Counted from the first letter of the stretch, positions 1-11,231 are shown. The stretch: 64,000 nt of DNA from Eurosta solidaginis (GCF_040869045.1 NC_090319.1:359617739-359681738), one strand, 5' to 3'. Numbers and translations are program-made. Notes: a model not told the origin generated them from the sequence alone.

Positions 1-1200
1 TTTTATATATTTATAAACGCAGCATCTTGCGTAATTGTAAATATGTTCGCTTTTAAATCAAAATTCATGAACATGAAAAATTTCATTGTGACGCGGCCAT
101 AAGTTGGAACGTGCATACCAAATTTTGTTTGTGGCCATGTTTTATGCTAATGTGGAACCCATGTTCTTTTCGCTATATGGCTTTCACACAAGTTCCGCTA
201 GTTACTATAACTGCTTAAATTCTATTAACCAAAAGCACCTTTGCCGTTAATGTGGTAAGCGCCACACGATCACACACTTCGGATTGTTTTTAATTTAAGA
301 AGATTTTATTACATTACGTTTTACCGATGCCATGCGTTTTGGTGTTGTTTGCTCAGCGCGTTTAGTTTATCAGGTGAGTGTGAGTGTTACGGAGCGTTCA
401 CCTTTCCGTTAGTTTTTTGGATTAGTCTATTCTCATCTGTTTTGTTGCTTGAGTTGTAAAACTTTTTTTTCTTTCTTTGTTGTAATTTATTATGTACACG
501 CTTTTAACATAAAAAATTTTAAATATTTAATGAGCTACAAACAGAGTATGTAAGTATGCGTTATTGTATTGCTTTTTCTTCACAAAAATTTAAAATTTTC
601 ATTCTACTTGATTGTTAAAGTCTAATCTTTTGGTAAAAATCTTTTTCTAAGACGTGGCTGAATTCGAACACCAAATTTAACTCATAAAAATTGAAAGCTA
701 TGAGTTATTATGTCAAGTTATTGGTAGAATTTTCCCTTCATTGAATATATGTAGGGCGCTGAAAGGCCGTTTTGCACAACTCTGGAACCGGCCGTCTATT
801 GATATGTATGTGAATATCGGGGGCTACTGCAGATGCTATTCGCACTATACGGAGTCCTGGCTGCTAATATCCCATCTTACACTTTCGCAATTTCCATGAA
901 GCGTCCAATTATGCAGGGTGGAGGTTTTCAACGGTTGAAGCCACGCGAGTTCCTTCGCATACTACTACCCCTCCAGAATAAATACTCGATGGCGAAGCCT
1001 ATTATTCTTCAAAAAGAAGCACTTGCTTGAGTTGGCATTTATCAACTTCTTTGAACATGGACTATATTCCGAAGCACAATTGTGCTCCCAATGCGAATGC
1101 GAAAGGGCAAATACTTAAAATTTTTGGAGACCAATGCTTTAAACCTATGTTATCACCAATTTGAATATCGCCTGATATCTTAGATATGAACGCTCAGCTT
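1..1200. other. No recognisable feature (AT-rich)
   Basis: AT-rich sequence with short open frames only. None of them shows a protein motif I recognise, and none has flanking splice signals convincing enough to call an exon. I see no tandem repeat or long inverted repeat here. Confidence 0.5.
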
Positions 1201-1204
1201 TTGA

Positions 1205-1275
1205 ACAGCTTTTGGCGCCCCTTCTTCTTCTTCTTGTAGCGAAAGGATAATCCCCCAAGCTTTTTGGTGCGTTCC
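1205..1275 (-). repeat. Remnant of the 3' end of the ~400-bp retroposon family
   Basis: Read on the minus strand this resembles the tail of the retroposon seen intact at 36982-37381. It has a degenerate CTT/GTT-type simple repeat, TGTAGCGA, AAGGATA and CCCCCAAG in the same order. It is short and diverged, so the family assignment rests on the order of these words. Confidence 0.4.
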
Positions 1276-1294
1276 GTAAAATAATATCATTAAG

Positions 1295-1450
1295 GTCCCC
1301 CTGCGGTTAAGGGGCTTAGAATATATCCGTAGTAGGTATGCCGGTCGTAAAAGGTGAACAAAATACCAAAAGGCTATGCACTCCTGAGTAGCGCTAACTC
1401 AAAAGGAAGCAATGTGGCACGTGTGTCATTCATGGTCGATAAAAACTACG
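1295..1450 (+). repeat. Head fragment of the ~400-bp retroposon family
   Basis: Matches the 5' part of the unit at 63766-64000 in order: GGGGCTTAGAATATA, GTAGTAGGTATGCCGGTCGT, then a decayed AAAATACC segment. It lies head-out next to the opposite-strand tail fragment just upstream, so the two are probably separate insertions or a rearranged copy. Confidence 0.5.
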
Positions 1451-1870
1451 GCGTGGGGCAGGAAGAGGCAGTTGTGACCTGTATATAATTGATCCTTTGA
1501 TGCTTTTATAGAGGTCTCTTCTCCTGTCCTTTGCATAGGCCCTCTAGTGGGAAATTCGTGATGGCTGTGGTTTTTTACGCTTACATGCGAGGGAGTTAAC
1601 TTTTGGGCAAGTTGACAACGAAACATACTTAACGAAGCTATGCAGTCTCTTCTCCACTGAAGTTGGCAATAAAGCATCCTTTTCGTGATAATGCGATCTC
1701 TTCAACTTTAGAAGAAGAAAACCAAGTATTCCCTTTAGAGTAATGCGTACTTATTTGTTGGAAAGTTGACTATAAAGCTTTCCTTTGATTGACCCACAAC
1801 GGAAGGCGGCCTTTTTAACTTAAACTTAAGCATACATTTTTTAAAGATTCTTCTTCGAAAGGTCAAATTA
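1450..1870. other. No recognisable feature
   Basis: Unique-looking sequence between retroposon scraps. I see no repeat structure and no coding signal. Confidence 0.4.
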
Positions 1871-2195
1871 GTCCGTGATGTTACCAGAAGTTTATTTAGC
1901 GACCACCAAACCTAAAGTCATCTGGCAGCTTGTAGGATCTGGTCTGTAATTAATGACGCTAATGACTAATATGGCCATATGGTCGGCGCTCAAGCTGCTC
2001 CGAGACACTGATCCCCATTGCATTTGTTAACGCTATGTTCTCTTCTATCAGGTATACAGGTGGAATGTGCAGAATGGCCTACAGTGCAGCCGCCAGGGTT
2101 GTTTTCAGGGCTCCCATAATGCTAAGCATGGATATCCTGCATACCCCTTCTAATTTTTTGAGGAAGGTTCTTTGGATAGTGTATCCTGGAAATAA
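1870..2195 (-). pseudogene. LINE ORF2 fragment, region after the reverse transcriptase
   Basis: On the minus strand, stretches such as ISMLSIMGALKTTLAAAL followed by AILHIPPVYL resemble the 'C-I-x-G-A-L-R-T-T-P-x-x-A-L-x-x-L-L' block that follows the reverse transcriptase in many insect Jockey/R1-like LINEs. Stops and frame changes show it is dead. The lower-coordinate sequence (GTTACCAGAAGTTTATTT around 1879-1896) looks like the 3' part of such elements. The catalytic RT and the RNase H motifs are not present. The clade is uncertain. Confidence 0.55.
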
Positions 2196-2815
2196 ATGTT
2201 GACAAAGCAGAAGGCTACCGTTTGTGAATAACAATTGATAATTTTAAGAGCGGGTTCGTGCTCACTCTTCTTTTTTAAATGTGTTTGGCTATGTCGATCT
2301 GCGACATCGGCTCTAGTGTAATTGTGATAAGCACTTTAAGGCAGTGCTCTTATCTTATTATGCAATTTGATGTGACGTAAAATGTTGTAATCATATCCTT
2401 TAATTGTGATGCAGGATGTCCTTGTGTTCAAAAAATATTTCTCACATCCCCTTATTTATAATTTTAAAACAAGTATTAAATTGTGGAGTTGTATCGTTTA
2501 TCTGGTGTCCAAGACGCCAGAGTTGATGCAGCGAAATGTTTATGCTTAGAAAGTAATGGTGATGGGACTCAATGTAGAGTTGCCTTGCAACCTGAAGCCA
2601 TTACTCTTAAAATGGTAAGGAGCTTTGAAGTATTCAGTAAGACATTGTAATTATACATCCGATTTTAAGCTAATTTGGTACCAAAACAATCGTTCACTAA
2701 AGTGTTTTTGGGTTGGGACCATGTGGCCGATCGTTGAGCCACTGATAACGCAGTAAGATCCGTATGTTTGACACAGGGAGGTTTAGCCCAACGAGGTAGA
2801 TACTCACGTTAAAAG
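2195..2815. other. No recognisable feature
   Basis: No convincing repeat family or coding motif. It could be decayed LINE sequence continuous with the fragment at 1870-2195, but I cannot show that. Confidence 0.35.
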
Positions 2816-2819
2816 AGTA

Positions 2820-3010
2820 TATATATAACACCATTAAGGTTCTAGAACAGCCATCACGGGAAGATTATCATGAACCTTTAAGTCATCCAACCATCTTTCA
2901 GTGAGGAGTTTGAGGTCGCAGAGCCTCGTCTGCTAAATAAACAAGATTCACCACGGGTAACATAACTTAACATGGCTTGGTTTGATAAACTATGAATTGC
3001 GCTTTACAAC
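2820..3010 (-). repeat. Decayed copy of the ~400-bp retroposon
   Basis: Contains in order, as seen on the plus strand, CACCATTAAGGT, TCAGTGAGGAGTTTGAGGTC, GCAGAGCCTCGTCTGCTAA and AACAAGATTCACCACGGGTA. These correspond to the middle of the intact minus-strand unit at 36982-37381. Both ends have decayed. Confidence 0.55.
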
Positions 3011-4046
3011 CACTCTTGTCACCCCGATTATGTGTGCCAATTTCTACTGCCTCTGCTCGTCCTCAGTTTGCTGCTGTATGCAGCTATATGGTCCACAACA
3101 CAGAGGTGATCTCCAACACCGCTACCCCTTCGATCGCATACTGATATGTCAGACCACCCACCTTGTTCTTCCGTTTCCCAATGCTTTGGTGCAGAAGACC
3201 GATATCCTCGAGATACCTCAGGTCATGTGTGAGAACTTGTAGGATTCCTATTTGACTTTGGAATAGCTAAGTTTCACGTAGGCTTCTTACAAATTCGATA
3301 AAAACCTTACATGTATCATGCAAAAAACTGCAGTAGATTTTGTTGCTACTAGAACTGCTAATTTCAAATGCTATACAAAATGTCAATGATGATACTTAAA
3401 TTATGTTTTTTTTCTAGTTAAAGCTTTCTAACTGTTTTATATCATTATTCATATTAAATTTATCCAACGAAGTACTTTCAAATCAAGTAAAAGTTGTGAT
3501 TCCGTCCACCACAACTGTCAAACAGCTTTGCTAACTTTTCTTGTTCTATAGTATAAACTTATGCGTAATTTTAAAAATTACTTTTTATTGTAGGCATAAC
3601 TACTCTACTACCACAACTATCGCTTCAGCCATCACTTTCGATTCAGAAATTCTTTGAAGAATATGCCTCTGACAGTCTTGTTATGAGAAACTTTCTCACT
3701 TTTGTCAAACTAATTATTAAATGACTTGCCTGCTCTGCCCGCTGTGATAACTTTTTAATTAGAGAAGTAAATTAAGGTGGAAATACTAAACAGGGTGAAT
3801 CAGATTTTTGAGAGTTTCAATTCTAAATACATATGTGATAGTTACGATTTGTTAATATATTTATGCAACAGGGTTTCTTATCTCAATTTTGGCATATCCA
3901 TATATCTCTTAAGCTCCTCTGTTCACGGAGAAATGATTTGTAAAATAATAGGTAAGGTGGGTGTATGCAAAATATACTGGAGTGTTCGGAGGAAAGAAAA
4001 AAGAAAGAAAGAAAAATAAAAACGGAAATCACACAGCCTGATATCT
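3010..4046. other. No recognisable feature
   Basis: AT-rich, no recognised repeat. A short A/G run (AAGAAAGAAAG) sits at about 3995-4015, just before the solo LTR. Confidence 0.4.
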
Positions 4047-4050
4047 ATAT

Positions 4051-4641
4051 TGTAACGAATTTACTGCGAATTTTAGCGATCGCATCGCTAAACTGTTGAA
4101 TAAATAGCTCCAATATTGAATAATGGAAAAATGGCCTTTATTAAAGTACTTCACAATAACACTTATACTTTGCAACGAATAGCTTGCTTAATAACCAAAC
4201 TGATTGATAGCTCAAATAAAACTGATCTATTGCCCGACAGATAGCGTGCTTAACTGAAATTGCTCTTAGCACCTCTATCGCTGGTGCTTTTATACTCTGT
4301 GATTTCCTCGTGGCATCTTCTAGGCGCTTCTAGAATTTACTTAGTTACCGCCATATAATTATAACTACATATGCACGTATATAGCTTCTCATATGCGTGT
4401 ATTTGTGAGCGACACTTCCGCAATTACAATTGCATACTTTTGGGAGTATCTCAGATAAGATATATGCATGTGTTTGTGCATCTCTTCTCTGCTGCGTGTA
4501 CGTACATATGTGTAGACATAATGATTTATTCGTTTACGTACATACAAGTGTAGCAGCTTTCTTCATTGTTGTTGTGGCTTTATTTACTTAGTATCAGATT
4601 AGTGATGGGAGTATCACTTAGTGTCACTAATATTCGTCACA
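4051..4641 (+). mobile_element. Solo LTR of a Ty3/gypsy-type retrotransposon (copy 1)
   Basis: Begins TGTAACGAATTT and ends CGTCACA, the canonical TG...CA of an LTR. It is flanked by the 4-bp direct repeat ATAT (4047-4050 and 4642-4645). Internal sequence (TAAACTGTTGAATAAATA, AAATGGCCTTTATTAAAGTA, TAGCTTGCTTAATAACC) recurs at 29172-29889 and 38563-39074. No gag or pol lies next to it, so it is a solo LTR left by recombination. Four-base ATAT target duplications are typical of several insect gypsy-group elements. The strand is guessed from a conserved TTTTATA box (here near 4290). Confidence 0.85.
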
Positions 4642-4645
4642 ATAT

Positions 4646-5690
4646 GTTATCGAAGTGTTAACGGTTTGTCATTGGCAACGATTGAGAAATGTCATCACTA
4701 GTTGTTGGTGGTTAATTGTTGAGTAAGGCGAAAGCGCTGGCGAGTGTACACAACAAAGCCCTTTAAAATTCATTAATATCATTTGCATTAAAACCATTTG
4801 TATTTGAACTTTACTTTCATTATAGTTAAACATTTATTATTAAAATAAAACATTCAAAGTCATCCATCAGGTTTGTTAACCATTAGGGCTGATTACAATC
4901 ATCACGGTGTCTGCAGACCACAACTTGACGACAACCGTGGCCAAGCATGGGCTACTTGAATATTTTGAAGGGGGCAGCTACAAATATAAATTTTAGCAAA
5001 CACTAGCGAAATATTAAAAAAAAATATAGATTATCTTTTAAAAACGCCCAGAAGAATGATTTTAGCTTTTATTATCTGTAATTTACTCTATTTTAGTTTT
5101 CATTGTCAAAATAAAGTGGACGCTACTCAAAAATAGACTGGCTACAAGGACAGTCGTGATTAATTGTCGTGCTGCTCTGTCGCGCTGAAAATAACTACCC
5201 TTATAAGAACATGTGTAAAAATAGTTTGACAGATGTCGCGTTGTAGCCGCTATCCTGAATGTAATCAGGCCTATTATCAACGCGTTATCGATGGGATATG
5301 CACGCTTTAAACCAGATGCACAAACGACTAGGTCGCGTTGCGTCGCTTTGAAGCGATCAAAGCATTAATTTAAGTCGTCTCTATCCATTTCTTTTCGAAG
5401 AGTTATCGTGTGGTTATCCATTTGTTATTGGCGTATTGTTGATGAGGTATAAACGAGTTATAGACGAGCTATCGATTTTTTACTAAAATGTTGTAAATTT
5501 GTAATTGATAACTAATGTTATCGATGAGCTTTCGGTTTTTTATCGAATTGCTATCATAGTGTTAGCGATTTATTATCGACAAGATGTAGGTTTTTAATCA
5601 GCATTATATTGTTTTGCTATCTGCGATTTATGGAAGTGTTATCGTGTTTTTATCCGAAGGAAGTTACACATCGAATTTCATGGGTACTTC
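4646..5690. repeat. Degenerate TTATCGAT-type short repeats
   Basis: Two clusters (about 4646-4700 and 5280-5660) contain many variants of GTTATCGA separated by roughly 18-25 bases: GTTATCGAAGTGTTAACGG, GAGCTATCGATTTTT, ATGTTATCGATGAGC, TTTATTATCGACAAG, GTGTTATCGTG. They look like a very old short-period minisatellite. The stretch between them, about 4700-5280, holds nothing I recognise. Confidence 0.5.
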
Positions 5691-6205
5691 GTACTCACGC
5701 CTTTTTCTTCCAAAGTGTTGATATCGCAAAATCAGAAACACCAGACCTGCGCAAAACCAAATCTTTAATATTTTATTCTTGAGTGTTTTTTGATTTTAGA
5801 TCTCGAAGATCATACATACATATGTGCTGTTGAATCTTTGAGATGTTACGAATGTATTTAAAGGGAAGTGAAATGCTTTGTTCAAAGATAACTTTGCCCT
5901 TTAATATTTTATGGCTTGAAATTCGGTAATAGTTGAGCAAGAGGTCTTCTAGCGTGTGTAAAGCAATGGTAAATCGAATTTAGCGAACCTTTTGTAACTG
6001 AAGCCCTTTTTGCTGCATTATCGTTAGTTCGATACCCGAATACGGCTAAATAATTTAGAACCCTAGTTACCAGGTCAGTATAGATCGAATTAAATCAGTC
6101 CGAACATATTTTTTACTTTTCGCTTTACGGGATTTTCATTGGGATTCTTTGTATAATCTGCCGCTACTATATAGGTCTTAAACTTATAGGTCTTCATATC
6201 TTTAC
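5690..6205. other. No recognisable feature
   Basis: AT-rich sequence with no recognised family or open frame of interest. Confidence 0.4.
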
Positions 6206-6206
6206 A

Positions 6207-6995
6207 AGTGTAAGTTAGGTTAGGTTAAGGGAGCGTGCGTGAAAGTTACCCACACTTCCACTCGGAGACATTTTTGTCCATTGTGAGTGCCCTCAGTAAG
6301 TACAGGGTTGCGGTAAATTCGTTTAGCCCCATTACCTTCTATTGATCCTCAACGAACCACTTGCTTTCCCTGATGAACCCAAGAAGAACCGAGACGTCCA
6401 CCTTCCCAACCTTTTCCAGGCTGTCGAAGAAGTGTGAGCACAGAAAAATTTGAGTTTTCATCTTTGAAGCGCCGGACATCGGCAGAGAAGGTGGTAGATG
6501 GACTACTCTTCTTCCTCATACTGACAGCTTCTGCAGAGGGACTTTGTGGGTATTCGCCACCGTCGGAGCATTGGTGCGATAGCACAATGACCTGTGATGA
6601 CACCCGTAATTACCCTCACCGCAGATTTGTTCAGTTTGAGAAGGAAGCTGGTGCCTTTCCTATGCAAGCATGGCCATAAGGACCTTGAGACTTCGCAGTC
6701 AACCTTATTGGTCCATAGCAAGTCCGTTGCCCTGTTCTCATATTCGTCGATTCTCCCTAGGAGATAACTCAGCTGCGTTCGGACGGAGCTGTTCACCTCA
6801 CTTTAAGTCGGAACCTTTCCTAGTCATCTCATCCGCGAGTTCATTCCCTTCAATGCCGCTGTGCCCAGGGACCCAGCAAAGGTAGACATTGAGATGACTT
6901 ATAGAAGCCAGAGAGGCTCTACACCACAAGTGTAAAGAGTTGCTTAGAATTACCTTTATTACCAAATCACTAAACGATTTCATATCCATCTTTAG
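6207..6995 (-). pseudogene. LINE 3' end: RNase H and zinc knuckle, with 3' tail
   Basis: Minus strand. The RNase H motif VPGHSGIEGNELADE is encoded near 6806-6880. It is followed by WTNKVDCEVSRSLWP, the GVITGHCAIAP segment and the C-terminal zinc-knuckle block CRSCQYEEEE, then IYHLLCRCPAL. This is the usual order in Jockey/R1-like LINEs with an RNase H domain. An in-frame TAG (6501-6503) splits the knuckle, and there is a frame change between the RNase H and the C-terminal block. The 3' UTR runs to a short TTAACCTAACCTAACTTAC tail at about 6207-6226. No reverse transcriptase remains, so this is a 5'-truncated, dead copy. Confidence 0.8.
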
Positions 6996-7374
6996 GAAAA
7001 CTGTTTTTCCCCCTTAATACTTAGAAGCTTTTCGTAGTCATAGGCATCATCGCTTCAACGACCTGGCAAATGAAAATATCAATTCCTTACGTCATTCGGA
7101 TGCACCCCTCTTGTCCGTTGGGCGGACTTTGGTGGGTAATCCATTGGGGTTGTTATTATTATTAAGTTGAATAACCGTGGGCAAAGGTTTCCGTGTGGCT
7201 GATACAAGAACCTTAAAACAACAGCATCAAATCACCTTTGTGTATGGATATTTGCGCAAGTGAGATTGCTTGTCTGGCTTACGAATTAAGAGCTGTTTGA
7301 TGTCAGATATCAGCCCAAAACACCCTGTATAGGAAACTTCAGTTTTTGTAACCCCTTGTAGCTACACTGAAAGA
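6995..7374. other. No recognisable feature
   Basis: Between a LINE tail and a MITE. A short TTATTATTATTA run occurs at about 7150. Nothing else is recognised. Confidence 0.4.
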
Positions 7375-8074
7375 AATGGTGCTAGTAAAATCAAAAAATT
7401 GGTTCTGTTGTTCTTGACTTAACGGAGATTCGGTGAAATTGATCGAATTATGGTTTCGACCGAGTTCTTTGCCAAGCGAACAAATTAGTTTAGTCATTTC
7501 AACAGAAGAGAAATTGTCGCTCTTAAGTTAACAAAATGCTGTATTGACAAAATGCTGTAATTGACAGATTCCAAATTAATCTAACTGATTTTTTTGTTAA
7601 CACAACTGATCTCACTGGTCATTTCAACAGCGATCAACAGCCAAAACATGAGCAAATTTCAAAGAGAATTTTACGCTTACTGCGCTCTCTACTTTGTAGT
7701 TATGTACGCTCCGCCTACCATACCGACGACCCTGGGATCACACCCCGGGTAAACCAACATAAAAATTTTAGAAATAAGGTTTTTCAATTAGAAGAAAATT
7801 TTCCTAAGCGGGGCCGCCCCTCGGCACTGTTCGGCAAGCACTCCGAGTGTATTTCTGCCATGAAAAGATATCAGTGAAAACTCATCTGCCTTGCAAATGC
7901 CGCAACATAGGCACTTTCTTACAAAGCTGTCGCAACAACTTTTTTTGTTCATTTGACTACTAAAACGGTCAATTACGAATCAACGATTTGTGCGCAGTTG
8001 ATTCAATACCTTGTTGCGATGGATAAAAATTTATAGGAATTTCGGTTGAATTGACCAGTCTTTTTCTTTCAGTG
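7375..8074. mobile_element. TA-flanked MITE, family C copy 1 (contains a SINE)
   Basis: Ends are CACTGAAAGAAA on the left and TTTCTTTCAGTG on the right, perfect 12-bp inverted repeats, bordered by TA on both sides (7373-7374 and 8075-8076). This suggests a TA target duplication, as in Tc1/mariner-like elements. Internal words (ATTCGGT, AACAAATTAGTTTAGTCATT, TGGTCATTTCAACAGCG) recur in the copies at 24386-26580 and 46979-47371. No transposase is present. A SINE body occupies about 7705-7915. Confidence 0.75.
7705..7915 (+). mobile_element. SINE, 5'-truncated, inside MITE copy 1
   Basis: Shares with the fuller SINE at 42418-42772 the segments GCTCCGCCT, CCCTGG, AATAAGGTTTTTCAATTAGA, AAGCGGGGCCGCCCCTCGGC and AACTCATCTGCCTTGCA. 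The A-box part of the tRNA-like head is missing, and the 3' third (CTCGGCCTTAGATCTCTTCGG) is also absent, so it cannot be an active pol III unit. Confidence 0.75.
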
Positions 8075-8075
8075 T

Positions 8076-8745
8076 AGAGTATTGTTATTAACATGTACGA
8101 AGATAACTATGAGAAGATTTTCACTTGCACCTAAAATTTAAAACCTAACCATGGATTTTGAATATAAACTTTTTTTTAAATTTATTAAAACACATACAAA
8201 AATAATAAAAAATGTCATTAAAAGCATAAAATTTGCTTTTTACTTCCATATTAGTAGATAGATTTTTTTACAGTAAGTACTTAAACAATGTAACGGTCAC
8301 TACAGTTTAGCTAATGCTAAAACGCCTTATAAGGTGTACTCCCTATATTGTGTATATGAGCGACGAGTTTTAGCGCCGCGGCTTTTCGTTCAATTTTAAT
8401 GTCCTAAAAGAGAAAAAAACTCGTTTTGATTTGCATATGTCAAGTGCTTTACAACCGGTTTTTAGCCAATTAACTTTGCTTCCCATTTCCATTTTTAATT
8501 AGCTCTGTTGTAAAATGTGGCAAGTCAAAGAACTTTGTAAAAAAGAAAGTTTACATTTTTTTCACATTTTTTCCGCTTGGAAAGTTACCAGTATATTTGC
8601 AACCGTTAGATAACTACCATACTTATGGGAATAAGCTTCTGTATAAGATAGTCGTATCTGGTTGTTTGGTTGGTTGCTGTGCTGCGCGGCTATGGCGCCG
8701 GGCCCAAAAAGCGTTTTAGGTGCCATTTTGATGCACTATCTCCTG
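8076..8745. other. No recognisable feature
   Basis: AT-rich sequence. A short GC-rich patch (GCTGCGCGGCTATGGCGCCG) lies at about 8681-8700, just beyond the end of the minus-strand LINE tail. It may be that element's 3' UTR. Confidence 0.35.
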
Positions 8746-8749
8746 GAAC

Positions 8750-9510
8750 CAGTTATATGTTGGCTGATGTACCCTGAGTATTGCTTTACTCAAACCACTT
8801 GGTCAAAACAATAAAGCTACTGATGTCCTCGATGCAGCAGTTTGACACCGCCCTTAAGGCGGGAAACACATAGTTGCCTAGAGTTCGGGACCGAAAGTTC
8901 GCGAGCGCTGGGCACTCGCAGAGGAAGTGAGTAACCGATTCCTCGGCACCCTCCTGTCTACAGCTCCTACACCTCTCATTGTAAAGGATACCCATTCTAC
9001 TCGCGTTCGGGCAAAACGGTCAGTGCCCTATAATAGAGGCCGTGATTCTGTATATTTGCTGCGTAGACCTATTTAGTAGATCATCGGTTCTTTTCTGGTT
9101 GTACTCTGGCCAGATTAGTTTGGTGATTCTACAGGTGTCCGTAGAGTACCAATCACGGATTGCTATTTTCCTAAGATAGGTGAGAATGTCTCTTTTAATT
9201 GATGTGAGTGGTCGATGCACCGCGACTGCTTCCGTGATGTCTAATGATGCTTCTGCATTTGCTATTTCATCCGCTTTTTCGTTGCCGTCAATGTTCCTGT
9301 GGCCGAATACCCAGCTGAGTGTGATAGCTACCTAGTTAGCTGCTTCACGTAGCACCCTCTTACAGTTATCGACGGCTTTTGAGGATGTTTGCGGTGATTC
9401 TAGTGCGTTTAGCGCCGCTTGACTGTCGGAGTATATGACTACCACACCATCTATCAGGTTCTGCAACAGGAAGATGCAGGCCCTCGCTATTCCTTGCAGT
9501 CGTATCTGAG
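8750..9510 (-). pseudogene. LINE ORF2 C-terminus: RNase H domain and zinc knuckle
   Basis: Minus strand. The RNase H catalytic context VVIYSDSQAALNALES is encoded at about 9390-9440. FGHRNIDGNEKADEIANAEA follows at about 9235-9300. Then a linker (IAIRDWYSTDTCRITKLIWP) leads to the terminal knuckle CRSCRQEGAEESVTHFLCEC (about 8910-8970). The frame closes with TAA at 8786-8788. Acidic residues expected at the second and fourth RNase H positions are visible. At least one stop and one frame change interrupt the reading, and the reverse transcriptase is lacking. It differs in sequence from the RNase H copy at 6207-6995, so it is a separate LINE family or lineage. Confidence 0.85.
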
Positions 9511-9589
9511 TTGATAGAAAAGAAATTTACAGTATAAATACAAACCATTTTCTAAAACGAAATAAAAAAAAAAAAACTAGTCCATTAGA

Positions 9590-9835
9590 TTTTAAGATCT
9601 TACTTACTAGCTTACTTAATTAGCGGTTAACTGTTTAAAAAAGGCGCGCCAGTGGCGTCTTCGCTGTGTCAATTGGAAACACCAAGGGAGTTAAATATTT
9701 AGATTACGTTCCTCGAAAATGAGGGCCACGGAACACCAGAGGCCCGTAACCACCAGCCTGAAAGTCACTCCACCAACCTGAAAGTCACTGCTCTAGAACA
9801 CTAGAAATTTACTTGTCAGTGCAGTATTTTAAGTA
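9590..9835 (-). mobile_element. LINE 3' fragment (RTE/BovB-like arrangement)
   Basis: TTAGCGGTTAACTGTTTAAA, GCGCGCCAGTGGCGTCTTCG and CAATTGGAAACACCAAGGGA occur in the order also seen at 33235-33360 (GGCGCTTAACCGCCTAAGCG, then ATTGGGAACACCAAAG) and, in part, at 58735-59050. It appears to be the minus-strand end of the LINE type whose coding part is at 21335-23290. No coding frame survives. Confidence 0.5.
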
Positions 9836-10460
9836 CTTAATTAGCTTCGTCCTTGTAGACACTAAACATATGCTACCTCGCCTTCTTCTTTACTTACTGC
9901 GCCTATAACACCTCACGATGACTTGTAGGCGCGACCTTTTATTTTTGACTTTTTGATATGGTAACGGTATGGGGTCTGTGCAGTCTTTACATTGTATCGT
10001 GTTGTTGGAACATGGTACGTGATAGATTTGATGTGAGCGAAATAATACAACATATAAATTGAAGTTTTTAAGCATATACAAAATTTTTTCATACACGAGC
10101 TCGAACACTGCTGTTTTGTTCGAAATAAATAACCAGAGAAAACATGAGCAAATTCATGATTTTTATTACTGATACAAAAAGTGTTTATGAAATGTTTACG
10201 AAAATAATGGTTAGGTACTGAGGTTTAAGTTGAAATTCTTTTGTTTTAAGGGCTTTGTTGGTTGTAATATATTTGTACACTATCTGGCGAAATTTATATG
10301 AATAAATAATTTCAAAAAAAAAAAAAAATAAAGTAATAATTAAAAAAATAATATAATATAAAATAAAATAAAATAAAAGCAAATAATGAAAGCTGTTCGT
10401 GAAAGCTATTCATGGAAGACACGCATAGGCTTTGGAATATACAGAAATGGACAAATCATC
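9835..10460. other. No recognised gene; A/T simple-sequence tract
   Basis: An A-rich tract with AAAATA-type units spans about 10310-10385. Nothing else is recognised. The sequence just before 10501 could hold further upstream parts of the R4-like LINE. Confidence 0.4.
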
Positions 10461-10464
10461 ATCC

Positions 10465-11053
10465 AGTGTGTGTTTAGGTCACTTTGGTATCTACGCTTAA
10501 GCTGAGGGGTTCATGCTGGCCATCCAAGACCAGGATATTGCAACAAATAACCACTGCAAATGTGTAACGTGAGCTCCTATTCAAAATGATAATTGTAGAC
10601 GTTGCCAAAAACATCCCGGGCATAACCAGGTACACTAGCTCTGCGGTATGATTTAAGACAACGCTAGAAAACAGCGCGTTCAAAATGTATTGGCACCGGT
10701 CCACTCTAACAGATCGTACCATGTCAGATAACCGACCTGATATAAAGATCGTAAATAAGCAGGAGAATCAGCCTTACGTAGTAGATATAGGTGTACAAAA
10801 CACACACAACCTACAGGAGTGCTATGCAGAGAAGCTCAGAAAATATCAAACTCTGACACACGAAATTAAGGAGATATGGAAGCTGCACAAAGTCGTCGTA
10901 ATACCCATAATAATATCCCCAACTGGAGTAATCTCAAAATCACTACACTGTAGCCTTGGCAAGCTTCATCTCATAGAAAAGCGACGAGCGATACATAAGG
11001 TTGTTATTTTATCGACAAGCTCTATAGTTAGAAAATTCTTTAGCAAACACTAA
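10465..11053 (+). pseudogene. R4/Dong-like non-LTR retrotransposon, C-terminal end with restriction-like endonuclease
   Basis: A frame beginning at 10501 reads AEGFMLAIQDQDIATNN, then a CCHC-type knuckle start (NDNCRRCQKHPGH). It contains stops and then shifts frame. The second frame, 10685-11053, carries YWHRSTLTDRTMSDNRPDI, followed by VVDIGVQNTHNLQ, then YAEKLRKYQTLTHEIKEIW and VIPIIISPTGVISKSLH. The PD, 14 residues, D spacing followed by a lysine in the KLRKY segment fits the PD-(D/E)XK endonuclease of R2/R4/NeSL-type LINEs. Its position at the protein's C-terminus also fits. The frame ends with a proper stop just before 11053. The RT is absent, so the copy is 5'-truncated and dead. Confidence 0.85.
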
Positions 11054-11231
11054 TCTACGATGATTTGTATAAATTTAAAAATCTGATACATATGTAGTTT
11101 ATTTATAGAAAATCTTACCACCAACTGTAACACCAAATCAATGTAACTAGTTAATAGCATTAAGTATCTTGTTTATAACCGATATTTCATGTAAACCCTC
11201 AAAGAGGAAAATTTTAAATAAATCAAATAAA

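Noticed and set aside
2982..3242. 86-codon plus-strand frame with many cysteines
   Set aside because: It begins inside a decayed retroposon copy and has no recognisable spacing of cysteines. No supporting signal.
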